Assembly: GCA_029204045.2 (NCBI GenBank)
Contig: CM055077.1
Location: forward strand, 4,467,586-4,531,585
Source of the DNA: Tillandsia leiboldiana
Taxonomy: Eukaryota; Streptophyta; Magnoliopsida; Poales; Bromeliaceae
Reading direction: 5' to 3'
Length of the DNA: 64,000 nt
Shown: piece after piece, positions 50,331-60,553 of the stretch
Layout: each line of letters begins with the position of its first letter
Position numbering within the stretch: the stretch's first letter is position 1
Translations under genes and position numbers: made by a program
The notes under the pieces: generated by a model
The model's input: the letters and a program-made list of their open reading frames with translations, nothing else
What the model was told of the DNA's origin: nothing
The model's database searches: none

Positions 50331-50704
50331 TTTCCCCTCTTGGGAGGGTGGTTGCTCCGGATCGTCTGGCGGTTGGCTTTACTACTTTTTCCTGCTCTAT
50401 TACTAGTATTATCGTGTCGCTGACTTCCCACTTCGTGACAGATTCCTTCAGGGGTGAGAGCTAGGCGACTGTGAGGCCGAGTCAGGAGCTTTCGGGTCCT
50501 ATGAGATCCCAGACTGTACTTTCCCTTTTCTGTCGCATTTCATTTACTACTTGTAGACTATTGTGTGGTTCTCGATACCCTCGTGGGGTCGGTGTGGATG
50601 TCGGTACTCTACTCTTTGGTTATGTGGATGATGAATTCTTATCTCTGTTCGGCCGTCTTTCAAAAGGAAAGAAAGAAAATGAAAAAGGAATTGCGAAAAT
50701 CGTT

Positions 50705-50895
50705 TTCAAAACTTGGGTGTCGTGTGGGCACCGTTTTCAAAACCCTGTGGATTTATGGATTTTAGAAAACGGATTTCAAAACCTGAGTGTCGTGTGGGCA
50801 CTGTTTTAAAAACTCTGTGGATTTATGGTTTTCGAACTGTTTTAGAAATCTGGGTGCCGGGTGGGCACCGCTTTTAAAATTGTGGATTTATCCTT
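50705..50895 (+). repeat. three diverged tandem units (about 65 bp) in the long LTR-like element
   Basis: Units share TGGGTGTCGTGTGGGCACCG and TGTGGATTTATGG, three times in a row with decreasing similarity. Confidence 0.85.
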
Positions 50896-51159
50896 TCAAA
50901 TTGGTCGGCCTTAAGAATGGTTCTGTTGTGTGAGTGTTGAGAACTGTTGTGATTGAATAAACTACTATGGTTGCATGTTGTATTAGCCGCGACGCCGTGC
51001 ATATACAGAGGAGACTCTGTCCGTTTGCAGGGCGATTCTGTGTATGCGGCGGGTCTGGGCACGCACCGGGGAAGAAGGAATAACAAAAAAAAATTGATAC
51101 GCAAAACAAATCCTTTTTCGTTGATTGTTTCCGCTGATTGAAACCCCCGGGGCGTGACA

Positions 51160-52250
51160 GAGATTGAGAATCTAATCCATATTTTCATAAAATAAATTGA
51201 ATGATTTCTAATATAGTTTTCAAAATTTTAAAAATATCTAACATACTTCTATTTGACCAACATGATTTTATTGATTTTTAAAAATATCTTTAAATATTTT
51301 CAAACTCTTTTTGCTAATAGAATTTGAAGTTTAAAAAATATTTTGATAATTTTAAAATAAATTTAAAAATTTTGAATAGTAGCCAAGTATAAATAAAAAA
51401 AATCTCTTTATAAAATTATTCAATTTCGATCGCTTATTTTATGACTGCCCATTTAATACACTAGACAATAATTTCTAAAATTACTAAAATTTAATTAATT
51501 TTTTACATTTTAATCTTTCAAAGTACGTCAAATCAAATTTAAAGTACAAATTGTTGATTAAGTCTTATTATCAACAACGACTTAGAATGGTTGGAAAACC
51601 TTAGTCATCCTAAAATGACCTATATGGAGAAAAAACCTTGACATCTCTCACCCTAAAAGAAAAGTACATTTTGGAAAATTGACTTAGAGAGAAAACTTTA
51701 TCAAAATTCTAAGATGAGAGTGGACCATTGTTGGCCTAAGAAAAGATTTTCATGAATTTGGTTCGTAATTCAACAACTACAGCTAAAAAATATTATAAAT
51801 AAAATTATTAAAAAAATAAATTTGGTTAATTAGTTTCAAACAAACAATACATCACATAAAAAACAGAAAAAGAAAAAAAAAAAAAAAAAACATGAAGAGA
51901 AACATTATTAAATGGCCAATTTGATTAAAGCGGTTAGAAGTTGAATTTCCAATATTAATAAAATTATGGCCACATAATATATATACTAGATAATAGATTT
52001 TAAAATTACTAAAATTTGATTTTTTGCTATTTAAGTCTTCAATGAGCACTATATCAAATTTGAAATACAAATAGGTGATTAAGTCTTATTATCAAAAATG
52101 ACTTAAATGATAGAAAAATACTAAAAAAATTTGTTGACAGTGGACCATTTTTCCAAGAAAAAATAATGGTGGACTAGGACATGTCCAGTAATTGATGTAG
52201 AGAGAGCAATATCATAAGAAATATTATCAATAAAACTATTAATAAAAAAA
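51160..52250. other. AT-rich DNA with a diverged local duplication
   Basis: About 51460-51770 and 51960-52170 share TGATTAAGTCTTATTATCAA, AAAATTACTAAAATTTRATT and neighbouring words in the same order. No gene. Confidence 0.55.
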
Positions 52251-52254
52251 AAAA

Positions 52255-52918
52255 ATTGGTTGAATTAAGAAATGTGCGGTTACGATGATAGTAATCCCCT
52301 AGGATTTAGTGGGTGGTTGGTTGAATAGTAAAAATTTTAGAAGGCCACTATAATCCTAACCGCATATTTTTTCATCCAACGGCTGAAAACTTGATAGCAC
52401 CAGTTGCTTGGTACTATCGATAGTATTTCAGCCGGACTCGAGAGAATTAGGCTGGAATACTATCGATAGTACCAAGTCATTGGTGCTATCACTTTTTAAG
52501 CCATTGAATTAAGAAATGTGCAGTTACGATGATAGTGGTCCCTTAGGATTTAGTGGGTGGTTGGTTGAATAATAAAAATTTTAGGGGGCCACTATAATCC
52601 TAACCGCATATCTTTTCAACCAACGGCTGAAAACTTGATAGCACAAATTGCTTGGTACTATCGATAGTATTCGATCCGAACTCTCGAGTCCGGCTGGAAT
52701 ACTATCAATAGTACCAAATCATTGATGCTATCAATTTTTTAGCCATTGAATTAAGAAATGTGCGGTTACGATGATAGTGATCCCCTAGGGTTTAGTGGGT
52801 GGTTGATTGAATAGTAAAAATTTTAGGGAAACACTATAATTCTAACCGCATATCTTTTCATCCAACGGCTGGAAACTTGATAGCACCAATTGCTTGGTAC
52901 TATCGATAGTATTTCAGC

Positions 52919-52925
<7 letters not shown>
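52255..52925. repeat. second tandem array of the MITE family, about three units, period 242 bp
   Basis: Full start words GGCTGGAATACTATCRATAG at 52450 and 52692; the first unit (from 52255) has lost its left end. Unit structure and period equal those of the array at 45224-46182. Confidence 0.85.

Positions 52926-52976
<51 letters not shown>
52922..52976. repeat. (AT)n microsatellite
   Basis: AT tract of about 55 bp between the array and the next MITE. Confidence 0.95.
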
Positions 52977-52980
<4 letters not shown>

Positions 52981-53210
52981 AGTCCGGCTACTATACTATT
53001 AATAGTATCAAGTTATTCGTGCTATCAAATTTTCTACTCTTAAATCAACCCCTTTAATTATTTTCACCCGTTAGATTTTACTATTTTTCCAACCACCTAT
53101 TAAACCCAAGGGACCCACTATCGTCTCAACCACACATCTTTTAATCCAAGAGTTAAAAACTTAATAGCACCAATGACTTCGTACTATTAATAGTATTCCA
53201 GCCTAACTCT
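52981..53210. mobile_element. MITE, ACTATTAATAG subfamily copy
   Basis: Ends AGTCCGGCTACTATACTATT and TATTAATAGTATTCCAGCCT; near twin of 44161-44390. Confidence 0.72.
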
Positions 53211-53217
53211 ATATATA

Positions 53218-53457
53218 TAGTCCGACTACTATACTTTTATGAGTAAAAAATTTTTCATACTCATAAGTTTTCGGTACTTAGATGAAGGAATGTGCGGTTA
53301 GGATTATAGTCGTTCTTTAAGATTTATACTATTTCACCAACAACCCACTAAACCCTAGGAGGAGCACTATCATACTAACCGCACATTCCTTCATCCAAGG
53401 ACGAAAAAGTTATGAGTACAAAGAGATTTATACTCATAAGAGTATAGTAATCCTACG

Positions 53458-53462
<5 letters not shown>
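53218..53462. mobile_element. diverged MITE of the same superfamily (ATGAGTA ends)
   Basis: Ends AGTCCGACTACTATACTTTT and AAGAGTATAGTAATCC, with ATGAGTA/TACTCAT arms and the shared inner GTGCGGTTAGGATTATAGT block. (AT)n and (GA)n tracts follow (53460-53524). Confidence 0.65.
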
Positions 53463-53527
<65 letters not shown>

Positions 53528-53780
53528 GCTGGAGTGTTTCCATAAGCACAGAGAGATTCGTGCTTATAAGTTATAAGTTATTTTTGATATCAACGATCGG
53601 CTCCGTTAGATTTTATTTAGAGTATTTAAAATATTTAAAAAATAATTTTTATAATTTTTCGATAATATTTGCCTAATGATCAAAGGGGCTCAAAATTAAT
53701 AATTTTAATGATCATGGTGAGCTATTTGCAATTTTAACAGTGTAAAAATGTTGAAATCACATAAAATTTTGATAACGAAT

Positions 53781-55214
53781 TACCTGGGCCTGCCACTGTC
53801 CTATAAGAGTCTCAGGAGGGAGGAGTGGAGTGGGTTGATATCTAAGATTCAGCGAAGAATAGAGGGGTGGCAGGCAAAGCTTCTTTCTAGGGGGGAGGCT
53901 TACGTTAGTTAATGCGGTGCTGACCAACATTCCGATCTATCAATTCTCTATCTTTAAGGCGCCTAAATGGGTAATTAAACGTATCGAGGCCTTGAGAAGG
54001 GATTTCTTTTGGTTTGGCTCGGCAGAGGCGCATGGGTGGGGACGACTAGTCGCCTGGATAAGCGTGTGTAGGACTAAGATGGAAGGAGGCTTGAGTATCC
54101 TGGATCTGAGTGCTATGAATGTGGCTCTAATATGTAAATGGTGGTGGAGGTTCTTCTCGTCACCAGATCTGCAGTGGTGTAAGCTCATCCAAGGCCTTTA
54201 CTATTCGATAAGAAAACACTTGGGGGAGGGGAGCTCTTTTAGGCCGAGCTCGCAGTGGTGGAGGGATGTCCTTAACATCAGAGAGATTTTCAAAGTGGGG
54301 GTTTCCTACCGGCTCGGGGACGAAAAATTGGTGAGTTTTTGGACAGACAGGTGGTGCGGCGAGGTGACCTTGCAATCTCTTTGCTCTGAGCTGTTTAGCG
54401 AGGTTGCTAGGAAATCGATCAAAGTCTGCAGTTGCATAGATCAGGATGGATGGAGTTAGCGGAAGATCCTTAGAGGAGCTTCTACGAAGGGGCCTTTAGG
54501 CAGGGAACGAGTGAAACGTCTGAAGGAATTGGTGGGGGTGGCCACGTCGGGGAATAGAAATGACGAGTTGGTGTGGAGGTGGAACAACAAGGGCATCTTC
54601 ACTGTCAAGCGACCTACACCTTCCTCATTGACGGGGGGTTACGTGATCTTACCGCCTACTCTATCTAGAAGCTGCGCCTACCAGCTAAGGTTAAAGTTTT
54701 TATCTGGATCGCGCTAAAGAATCGGCTTCCTATGGTAGATAACCTTCTTAGAAGGGGTTGGTGCGGAAACAACCTCTGTGTGCTTTGTGGGGTTCAGGTG
54801 GAGACGGTGGACCATCTTTTCACCGGGTGCGTGTATTCTCGATTCATGTTTGGGATGGGCGACGAGGCGGTGGATATCCAGGCTTTTGGTAACAACGTCT
54901 GGCGGGTGTGGGAGAGTCGGACAGGTAGGGGGAGAGGCTCAGACACGAATAGGTCCTTTACCTATCTGGCTGCGAACTGGTGGGTGATTTGGAGGATCAG
55001 AAATAAAGTTATCTTTCAGCAACTTAACATGGATCCCCACTGTGCGGTTCGATTGGTCAGGGTCATTGTGGCGCTTTGATTGGGGTTGGATTGATGGGTT
55101 TTTTTTTTTTTTTTTTTTTTTAGACACCCTCGTTGTCTTACTCTTGTTGCTAAATTTAGTTTCTAATTGAATGAAGCGGGTAGCTTGCTACCTTTCTCTC
55201 AAAAAAAAAAAAAA
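53781..55214 (+). mobile_element. 5'-truncated LINE (non-LTR retrotransposon), 3' end with poly(A)
   Basis: Plus-strand insert ending in a 14-A run (55201-55214). It carries the C-terminal part of ORF2: LSRG block (53890, frameshifted), IPIYQFSIFKAPKWVIKRIE, FFWFGSAEAHGWGRLVAW, GGLSILDLSAMNVAL, and a zf-RVT motif CVLCGVQVETVDHLFTGC. At least two frameshifts and a stop (54458) break it. The 3' tail AATGAAGCGGGTAGCTTGCT before the A run matches the LINE at 28.4 kb and the SINE at 58.7 kb. No clear target duplication. Confidence 0.9.
53917..55079 (+). pseudogene. LINE ORF2 C-terminal remnant
   Basis: Three pieces in different frames (53917-54459, 54511-54717, 54732-55079) encode the end of the RT-linked region and the zinc-binding zf-RVT domain. 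The endonuclease and RT catalytic blocks are absent through 5' truncation. Confidence 0.88.
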
Positions 55215-55489
55215 TTTATATACTATATAAAATAAGATCAATATCTTCGATCTAAAATTTTAGTGTCATATCATCATATTTTGTGAGCTTTTTATTTTCA
55301 ACCGTTGATTTTGAGCCATTTCGGTCATTTGGCAAATAATATCGAAAAATGGCAAAATTTATTTTCTAGATACTTCAAATACTATAGATCAAGTCTAACT
55401 AAGACGATCGTCAATTCGTAAGTCCTAACATAACAAACAACTTATAAGCATGATTGTCTCCTTGCTTATAAAAGCACCCCTGCCACACT

Positions 55490-56740
55490 AATATAAGGAA
55501 GCTTGCCAGGTGGTTGGCCGGTGACAGGAAGCGGCGGCGGTGCTCAACCAAGATCAAGAAAACAGGAAATAGAGTTTCCTTTTCCCGTTCAACGGCTAGT
55601 CCGGCGTGGCTATAACTCAATCGAGGCCTTCCTAGGGTCCAGCAGAAGGCAACCGATCCCTTCAACCTTGAGCCAAGCGGTCGGAGACAACACTGGACAA
55701 TCCCCGACCAGATATAGGGTTCCGGCGAGGTTTTTGCTTCCGCCGGCAACCCGATGGTCCTTTGGCGTCGGGGCTACACCTGGAGCATCCTCAGGAGGTG
55801 AAAGAGTCGATGGGATGCTTTACAAGGCAAGAAAACAAGAAGAGAGGGATCATAGCTCACCTCTGATCTGATGGGAAAAAGAAAGAATGATGGTTGGGCT
55901 TCCAGCATTGTGCGGCGGAGCCCGGTGACCTGGCTCCTCGGGGATTGCTCCATGTGGGTTGCTGGGTGCCACATAGGAAGATGGGTGCAAGTTAACAGGG
56001 TCTTGTGATCCTACTTCCTCTCAAACCCGAAACACAAGAAGAGAAGGTGGTGTTCTTGGGTTTTCCGGCGTCGACAGACGGCGGCGGGCGGTGGCAGCGC
56101 ACGAGGAGGATGGCAGAGAGGAGAGGAAGTGGCTTGGATGCTGAGGATAGAAGATAACCCTGTGCGGCTAGGGTTTCCAAGACAAACCATGAAGTCTCTA
56201 TATATATAGCATTGTAACAAAATGCTCATTAGTCCCTCTAGACCTTGAATTTGCACCTGAGTCCTTGACAACAAGCATAATATGCCAAGAAGTCCCTCCC
56301 CAAGCGATATCACGCAAATCCATGTATAAAATATACGGTGTTTTAGCAATTTACAATGTAAAATTACTAATTTTTACATTTTTTGAGACTTCCGGCTTGC
56401 TGAACATAAAATCAGACATCGCCACGTCGTTCAGCTCGACGAGACCGTTCAGATAACGATTTTGCTTCTTTCTGTTTGGGTCTCGGTAGCCCGTATTTAG
56501 CTGCTTCTTTGAGAACACTATTTTTCGATGTTTTTGGCTCGCCAAATTTAAAATCGGATATCGTCACTTCGTTCAACTCGATGAGACCGTTCAAGTGGCG
56601 TTTTTACTTCGTCGAGTTCGGTTATCATTAGATCACATTGGACACTTCTTCACGAATCCTCCCAAAATTTAAATTTTCAAATTACAGAAATTTTAAAAAA
56701 TCAATTGAAATTCAAATTTTGAAATTTAAATTTCACGAAT
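55490..56740 (-). mobile_element. LTR-like fragment with its own promoter, minus strand
   Basis: Read on the minus strand, it has paired CGGTCTCGTCGAGCTGAACG / CGGTCTCATCGAGTTGAACG blocks related to TTTCGTCGAGCCGGACGTCG of the two long TG..CA elements, then AGCATTTTGTTACAATGCTA, a TATA-like CTATATATATAGAG (56197-56210) and a GC-rich leader. It is cut at both ends. The short ORFs are not supported as genes. Confidence 0.55.
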
Positions 56741-56791
56741 ATTACACCAAATTTCGTCTCATCTCCTGTCACAATGAGTGATGGAGATATA

Positions 56792-57703
56792 TGTTAGAAA
56801 AACTTTTATCTTTTCAAATTAATTCTTTTAAATAATTTAAATTTAATTTAAACTCAAAATACTATAAATCAAAGTTTAGATGAAGCCTGTGAATGTCGAG
56901 GCGTGCGTGAGCACTGTCCTAGAAGCGAGATTGCCCCTCCATGTGCGAGGCTCCGGCAATCACCCCTAGCGGTACAACGACCACTGTCCACCCCGTCGGC
57001 AACGACTCCGGGATGGTGCGTAGCGAACCCAACAACTTTCTGAGATCCAGCAAAATAGAAACTTAAAGAGGAAAAATCACTGTGTGTAAATCTCAGTGTA
57101 AATTAGAGAGGAGAAAAATTGAAGCTTAAGAGAAGATGCTGTCTATCTTTTTCTTAGCCCACAAGCCTTCTCATGCTCTCTTTTTAAAGAGCCCAAAACC
57201 CACAGGAGACAAGCTCCAACGGGTCCTTTCTCGGGCAGCCCACAAAGGCCCTTCCCAAGGAAGGCCTTTGGGTAGCCCGAGAAATAAGTTTCCAATGTAG
57301 GCTTTAAATGCAAAAAGCAATCCTTTCTCGGGCAGCCCACAAAGGCCCTTCCCAAGGAAGGCGGGTCCTTTCTCGGGCAACCCACAAAGGCCCTTCCCAA
57401 GGAAGGCCTTTGGGTAGCCCGAGAAATAAGTTTCCAATGTAGGCTGTAAATGCAAAAAGCAAAAGTCCCGATATGTGTATTGGTGAAGCCTTTCTCTCAC
57501 TTTCTAACCAATACATGTACAAGAGATGGAGTAAATAAACCCACTCTACATGTGATGAATTTTCGATGTGGGACTAAACATCACATGTAGAGGGAAAATG
57601 GGTTTGGGCTCCCAGGCAAAGCCCATTGATATTGGGCTGCCCAGAAAAGCCCAAAGACCAAAATACAAGTTTTAAATCACAAAAAACTAATTAAAACCCA
57701 ACA
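56792..57703. mobile_element. solo LTR, 912 bp, inside the duplicated exon
   Basis: Begins TGTTAGAAAAAC, ends AAAACCCAACA, and is flanked by a perfect 5-bp duplication ATATA (56787-56791, 57704-57708). Comparison with the parent exon shows the empty site. No internal element remains, so recombination between two LTRs is the likely origin. A GC-rich repeat block lies at 57220-57465. Confidence 0.9.
57220..57465. repeat. internal tandem repeats of the solo LTR
   Basis: CCTTTCTCGGGCAGCCCACA and AAGGCCCTTCCCAAGGAAGG occur three times, and GGGTAGCCCGAGAAATAAGT twice. CCTTCCTTGGGAAGG is itself palindromic. Confidence 0.92.
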
Positions 57704-58530
57704 ATATATATATAATAGTGGTGGAACTAAAAGCAAGGTAGAAATTACGAAAAATTTCAATGGTATATATGCAAACTGTGGACACTCATGTTCTTCACAC
57801 TGTTGAAGTTGGCAATTTAAGCAATAAAGCTATCCAGGTTGACTCTTTCTCTACTGAAGTCTGTGACCAATATAATGGTTTGGATACTGATCTTTCTTCA
57901 AAGAACGTTGAATTTGATCCGGATGAATTGGGTAATGTTGCTGACCAACAGCACGATAACGGAGAAAATGTTGGTGGTTTTCTCTAGGAATTCATGCCTC
58001 TACAACTGGTGCTGCAAATGCCTGCATGGTCTCTATATGTTGGTTCGAGATATCCTATCAAGGAAAGTTCCTTGAGGAGGAATGGTTGGTACTCAAAAAT
58101 TGACGGTGTCCATGGCATTCTCGTGACGTGTTTCTTGAATTTTTTAACAGCGAATAGAAAATGTTATGGCTCTCAAGGTACGTAGCTTTGATTATCAAAA
58201 ATATTTTGAAAGAAAGCGAAAGCATCAAATTTCGGAATCTTGATCTTGTCACAAAATGGATGATAGGCAACCTGAGAAAGTAATATCTCAGACTAAAAAT
58301 TCTAACATTATGAAGTTCATGCCGAGAGAATGCACCTGCCGTCACAAAACCAATTTAGACATTGGAACAATAATTAAAGAGACAAATTTTCTAGTGGAAC
58401 CAGTATTGAGTTTTCACTTCAGAGATGGTGTATTAGTGCCTTTAAACCATCATAAGGATGATGAAGTTCATTGCAGATTCGAAAGACTTTGTGTTTGTTC
58501 GATATTAGAGATGATATTTATGGTCACCTA

Positions 58531-58647
58531 GCCGTCGAGTTGATGCCATGCAGCCAGTCTTTTGCCACAAAGTTATCCTCTGAGGTTTGTCTTGGATTTT
58601 CAGCTAGGTGCAGAAGACTAAATTACACATTTGGTATCCATGGAAGC

Positions 58648-58679
<32 letters not shown>

Positions 58680-59443
58680 AAAGTCTAAATTAATTACACA
58701 TGGTATTAACTGTTCCTAGTACAAGTGGCAAACGGTTTGATGCTTAATATCTGAGATTTTGAATTCGAAACCTAGTTGCTTCACATTTCCAGCTAAGTTT
58801 ATTTCAAAATAAACGAAGCGGGTAACATTCTATCTTTCTCTCAAAAATAAATAAATTACACATTTGGTTCCTCAAACTTTGAGGCTTGTGACGTTTTGAT
58901 GCTCAAATTTTAATTTGTTGTAATTTTTTTGTTAAACTTTCTTAATTACTATAATTGAGTCCCACAGCTCAATTAAACTGACTAAATGATTTGTAGTTGA
59001 TGTAACAATAATATTGCAGTGTTGTGGACAATAACGTAAGAATGACTTATAATGCTGCACATTGGTATCCAATCAACTAAATTATAATATGAAATCCAAG
59101 TGTAATATTTTAAAAATTTGAGCTAAAAATTATAATAAATTAAAATTTGAAAATCAAAATATCGCCCATCTCATAATTTGAGGACAAAATGTGGTAAATT
59201 GGCAAAAAAATAAATAAATAAATAAATAAATAAAAGGCTTCCTGGACTTTCGAAACAGAAAACAGTTTAATGCTACAAGAGAGAAACAGTATTTGCTATA
59301 AAAACATATGCTACGTACTTTGTAACTACTACATGTTTCTATCCTATAAACAAAACATGTTGGTCATTGAGGTAAAATTCAATACACTGCACAAATGAGC
59401 AAGTCGACAGATCGATCGTTCTTCAAGCTCTTTACAATCATTA
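58531..59443. other. duplicated intergenic segment between the two pseudogene pieces
   Basis: Corresponds to 16271-18137 of the parent locus but is shorter: about 1 kb of the parent (roughly 16420-17505) is absent. Holds an A run (58659-58682), the SINE, and a short (AAAT)n at about 59209-59233. No gene. Confidence 0.7.
58702..58853 (+). mobile_element. tRNA-derived SINE with LINE-like 3' tail
   Basis: 152 bp flanked by a perfect 10-bp duplication AATTACACAT (58692-58701, 58854-58863); the paralogous site near 17.55 kb lacks it. It begins GGTATTAACTG, has an A-box-like AAGTGGCAAACGG, a B-box-like GAATTCGAAACC, and ends AAACGAAGCGGGTAACATTC, TATCTTTCTCTC and an A-rich tail. That ending resembles the LINE tails at 55170-55200 and 28375-28410. 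It would be copied by polymerase III and mobilised by LINE enzymes. Confidence 0.78.
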
Positions 59444-60553
59444 CTACGGTGAATGATGAGATATTGATGGCTCATGATATTTCGTGAGAGCTTTCACTAT
59501 TTCGTCCATCGTCGGTCTCTTGCTTCTTTCTTCTTCGAGACAGGATACCGCTATTCTCACCATCTCTGCTGCTTGATCGTAATCAAATTGCCTGCGGAAC
59601 TTACTGTCCACTATATCTGTGATCATCGATTTCTCTTTGCGGCCCAGCCATTGTTTCACTTCCCTAACAAAAAGCTCCTTAGTTCCCTCTCTTCTCCTCT
59701 CTCCCCCTCTCTCCGATCCAACTCGATATCCTACTTTCGGTCACGACCTCTAATAGCACGATCCCGTAGATGTACACATCAACTTTTCCGGTAATCGAAA
59801 TATTCAGTGCCTATTCAGGAGCCATGTACCATGTCGTCCCCCTCATTTTCGATAAGTTGAGACCTGACCCGTCTCTCTTCGACAACTTCGCCAGTCCGAA
59901 ATCTACAATCTTGGGTTCAAAATCTCGGTTCAGCAGTATGTTCTTGGGCTTGACGTCGCAATGGATAATCCACTCAAGGCACTCGTGGTGTAGATAGGCC
60001 AATCCCCGCGCGGTCCCTAAAGCAATTTTAAATCTATGATTCCAACTAAATTTTCGACCATTGCTGCTCCTGCTACTGCTGCTTCGGAATAAGTGCTTAT
60101 CTAACGACTCGTTGTCCACAAACTCGTAGACCAAAAACCGGTGCCGGCCTTCAGAGCAGAACCCCCAAAGCCTAACCAAGTTCATGTGGTTGATCTGCTC
60201 GATCACGCCCACCTCCGCCCAGAATTCCTCTTCGCCCTGCGATATATCCATTAGTTTTTTCATCGCCACCACTCTTTTGTCTTCAAGAACTCCCCTGTAC
60301 ACCGCGCCCGCCCCGCCCTTCCCTAACTCTTCTTTAAATTTTCCGGTCGCTTCTTTTAGCTCATGGTACGTAAACCTCCGGAACTGGCTCGATATCATCT
60401 TATACCCTTCCTCCATAGATTTCGACGTGTCGTGCTTTCGGAAAAGGAACCACCACCCCGTTATGACAAACAGAAGTTCGAGAGCACCGAACACCGGAGC
60501 AAACACGTAGAGGTACGCCCACTTTGTGTTGTTCGAGTTCTTTCCATACATAA
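59444..60553 (-). pseudogene. truncated duplicate of the receptor kinase gene (membrane helix and kinase only)
   Basis: Matches 18138-19244 of the ZmPK1-like gene on the same strand. The membrane helix and kinase motifs are recognisable (GKGGAGAVYRG, HCDVKPKNILL, VDFGLAKL), but the APEW tryptophan codon is TAG (about 59812), a frameshift region follows (59660-59810), and the lectin, EGF and PAN parts are missing. The kinase continues in MITDIVDSKFRRQ up to SISHHSP. The truncation point coincides with the edge of the segmental duplication, so there is no promoter or signal peptide. Confidence 0.92.

Larger units (their letters stand above)
47231..51159 (+). mobile_element. 3.93 kb TG..CA retroelement sequence, second member of the long-LTR family
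   Basis: Begins TGTAGCACTCGAG and ends GGGGCGTGACA. It matches 39989-43947 in several blocks, for example TGCGACCGTCTC(G/A)TCGAATCGAGT, GATCCGACGGTCGGATCGTC, and TTTCGTCGAGCCGGACGTCG, and is almost the same length. A clear target duplication is not seen because the left side is (GT)n. It has a GC-rich middle (48.0-48.8 kb) and several internal tandem repeats, and no retroviral-type genes. Confidence 0.65.
53527..55484. mobile_element. TIR element (GGCTGG..GCTTTTATAAGC family) split by a LINE
   Basis: Left half 53527-53780, right half 55215-55484; together they match the split element at 39627-44120 (for example GATCGGCTCCGTTAGA, ATCTTCGATCTAAAATTTTA). Right end CTTGCTTATAAAAGCACCCC. Confidence 0.75.
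56745..58530 (+). pseudogene. duplicated, decayed last exon of the PHD/AAA+ gene
   Basis: Matches exon 6 of the gene at 4316-16270 from about position 15388 to the stop, for example AATGGTTTGGATACTGATCT, AAAGAACGTTGAATTTG, and the protein end HCRFERLCVCSILEMIFMVT. It is split by a solo LTR (56792-57703) and carries frameshifts (for example at 57986 and 58180) and stops. There is no upstream exon or promoter, so it is a non-functional fragment from a segmental duplication. Confidence 0.92.
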
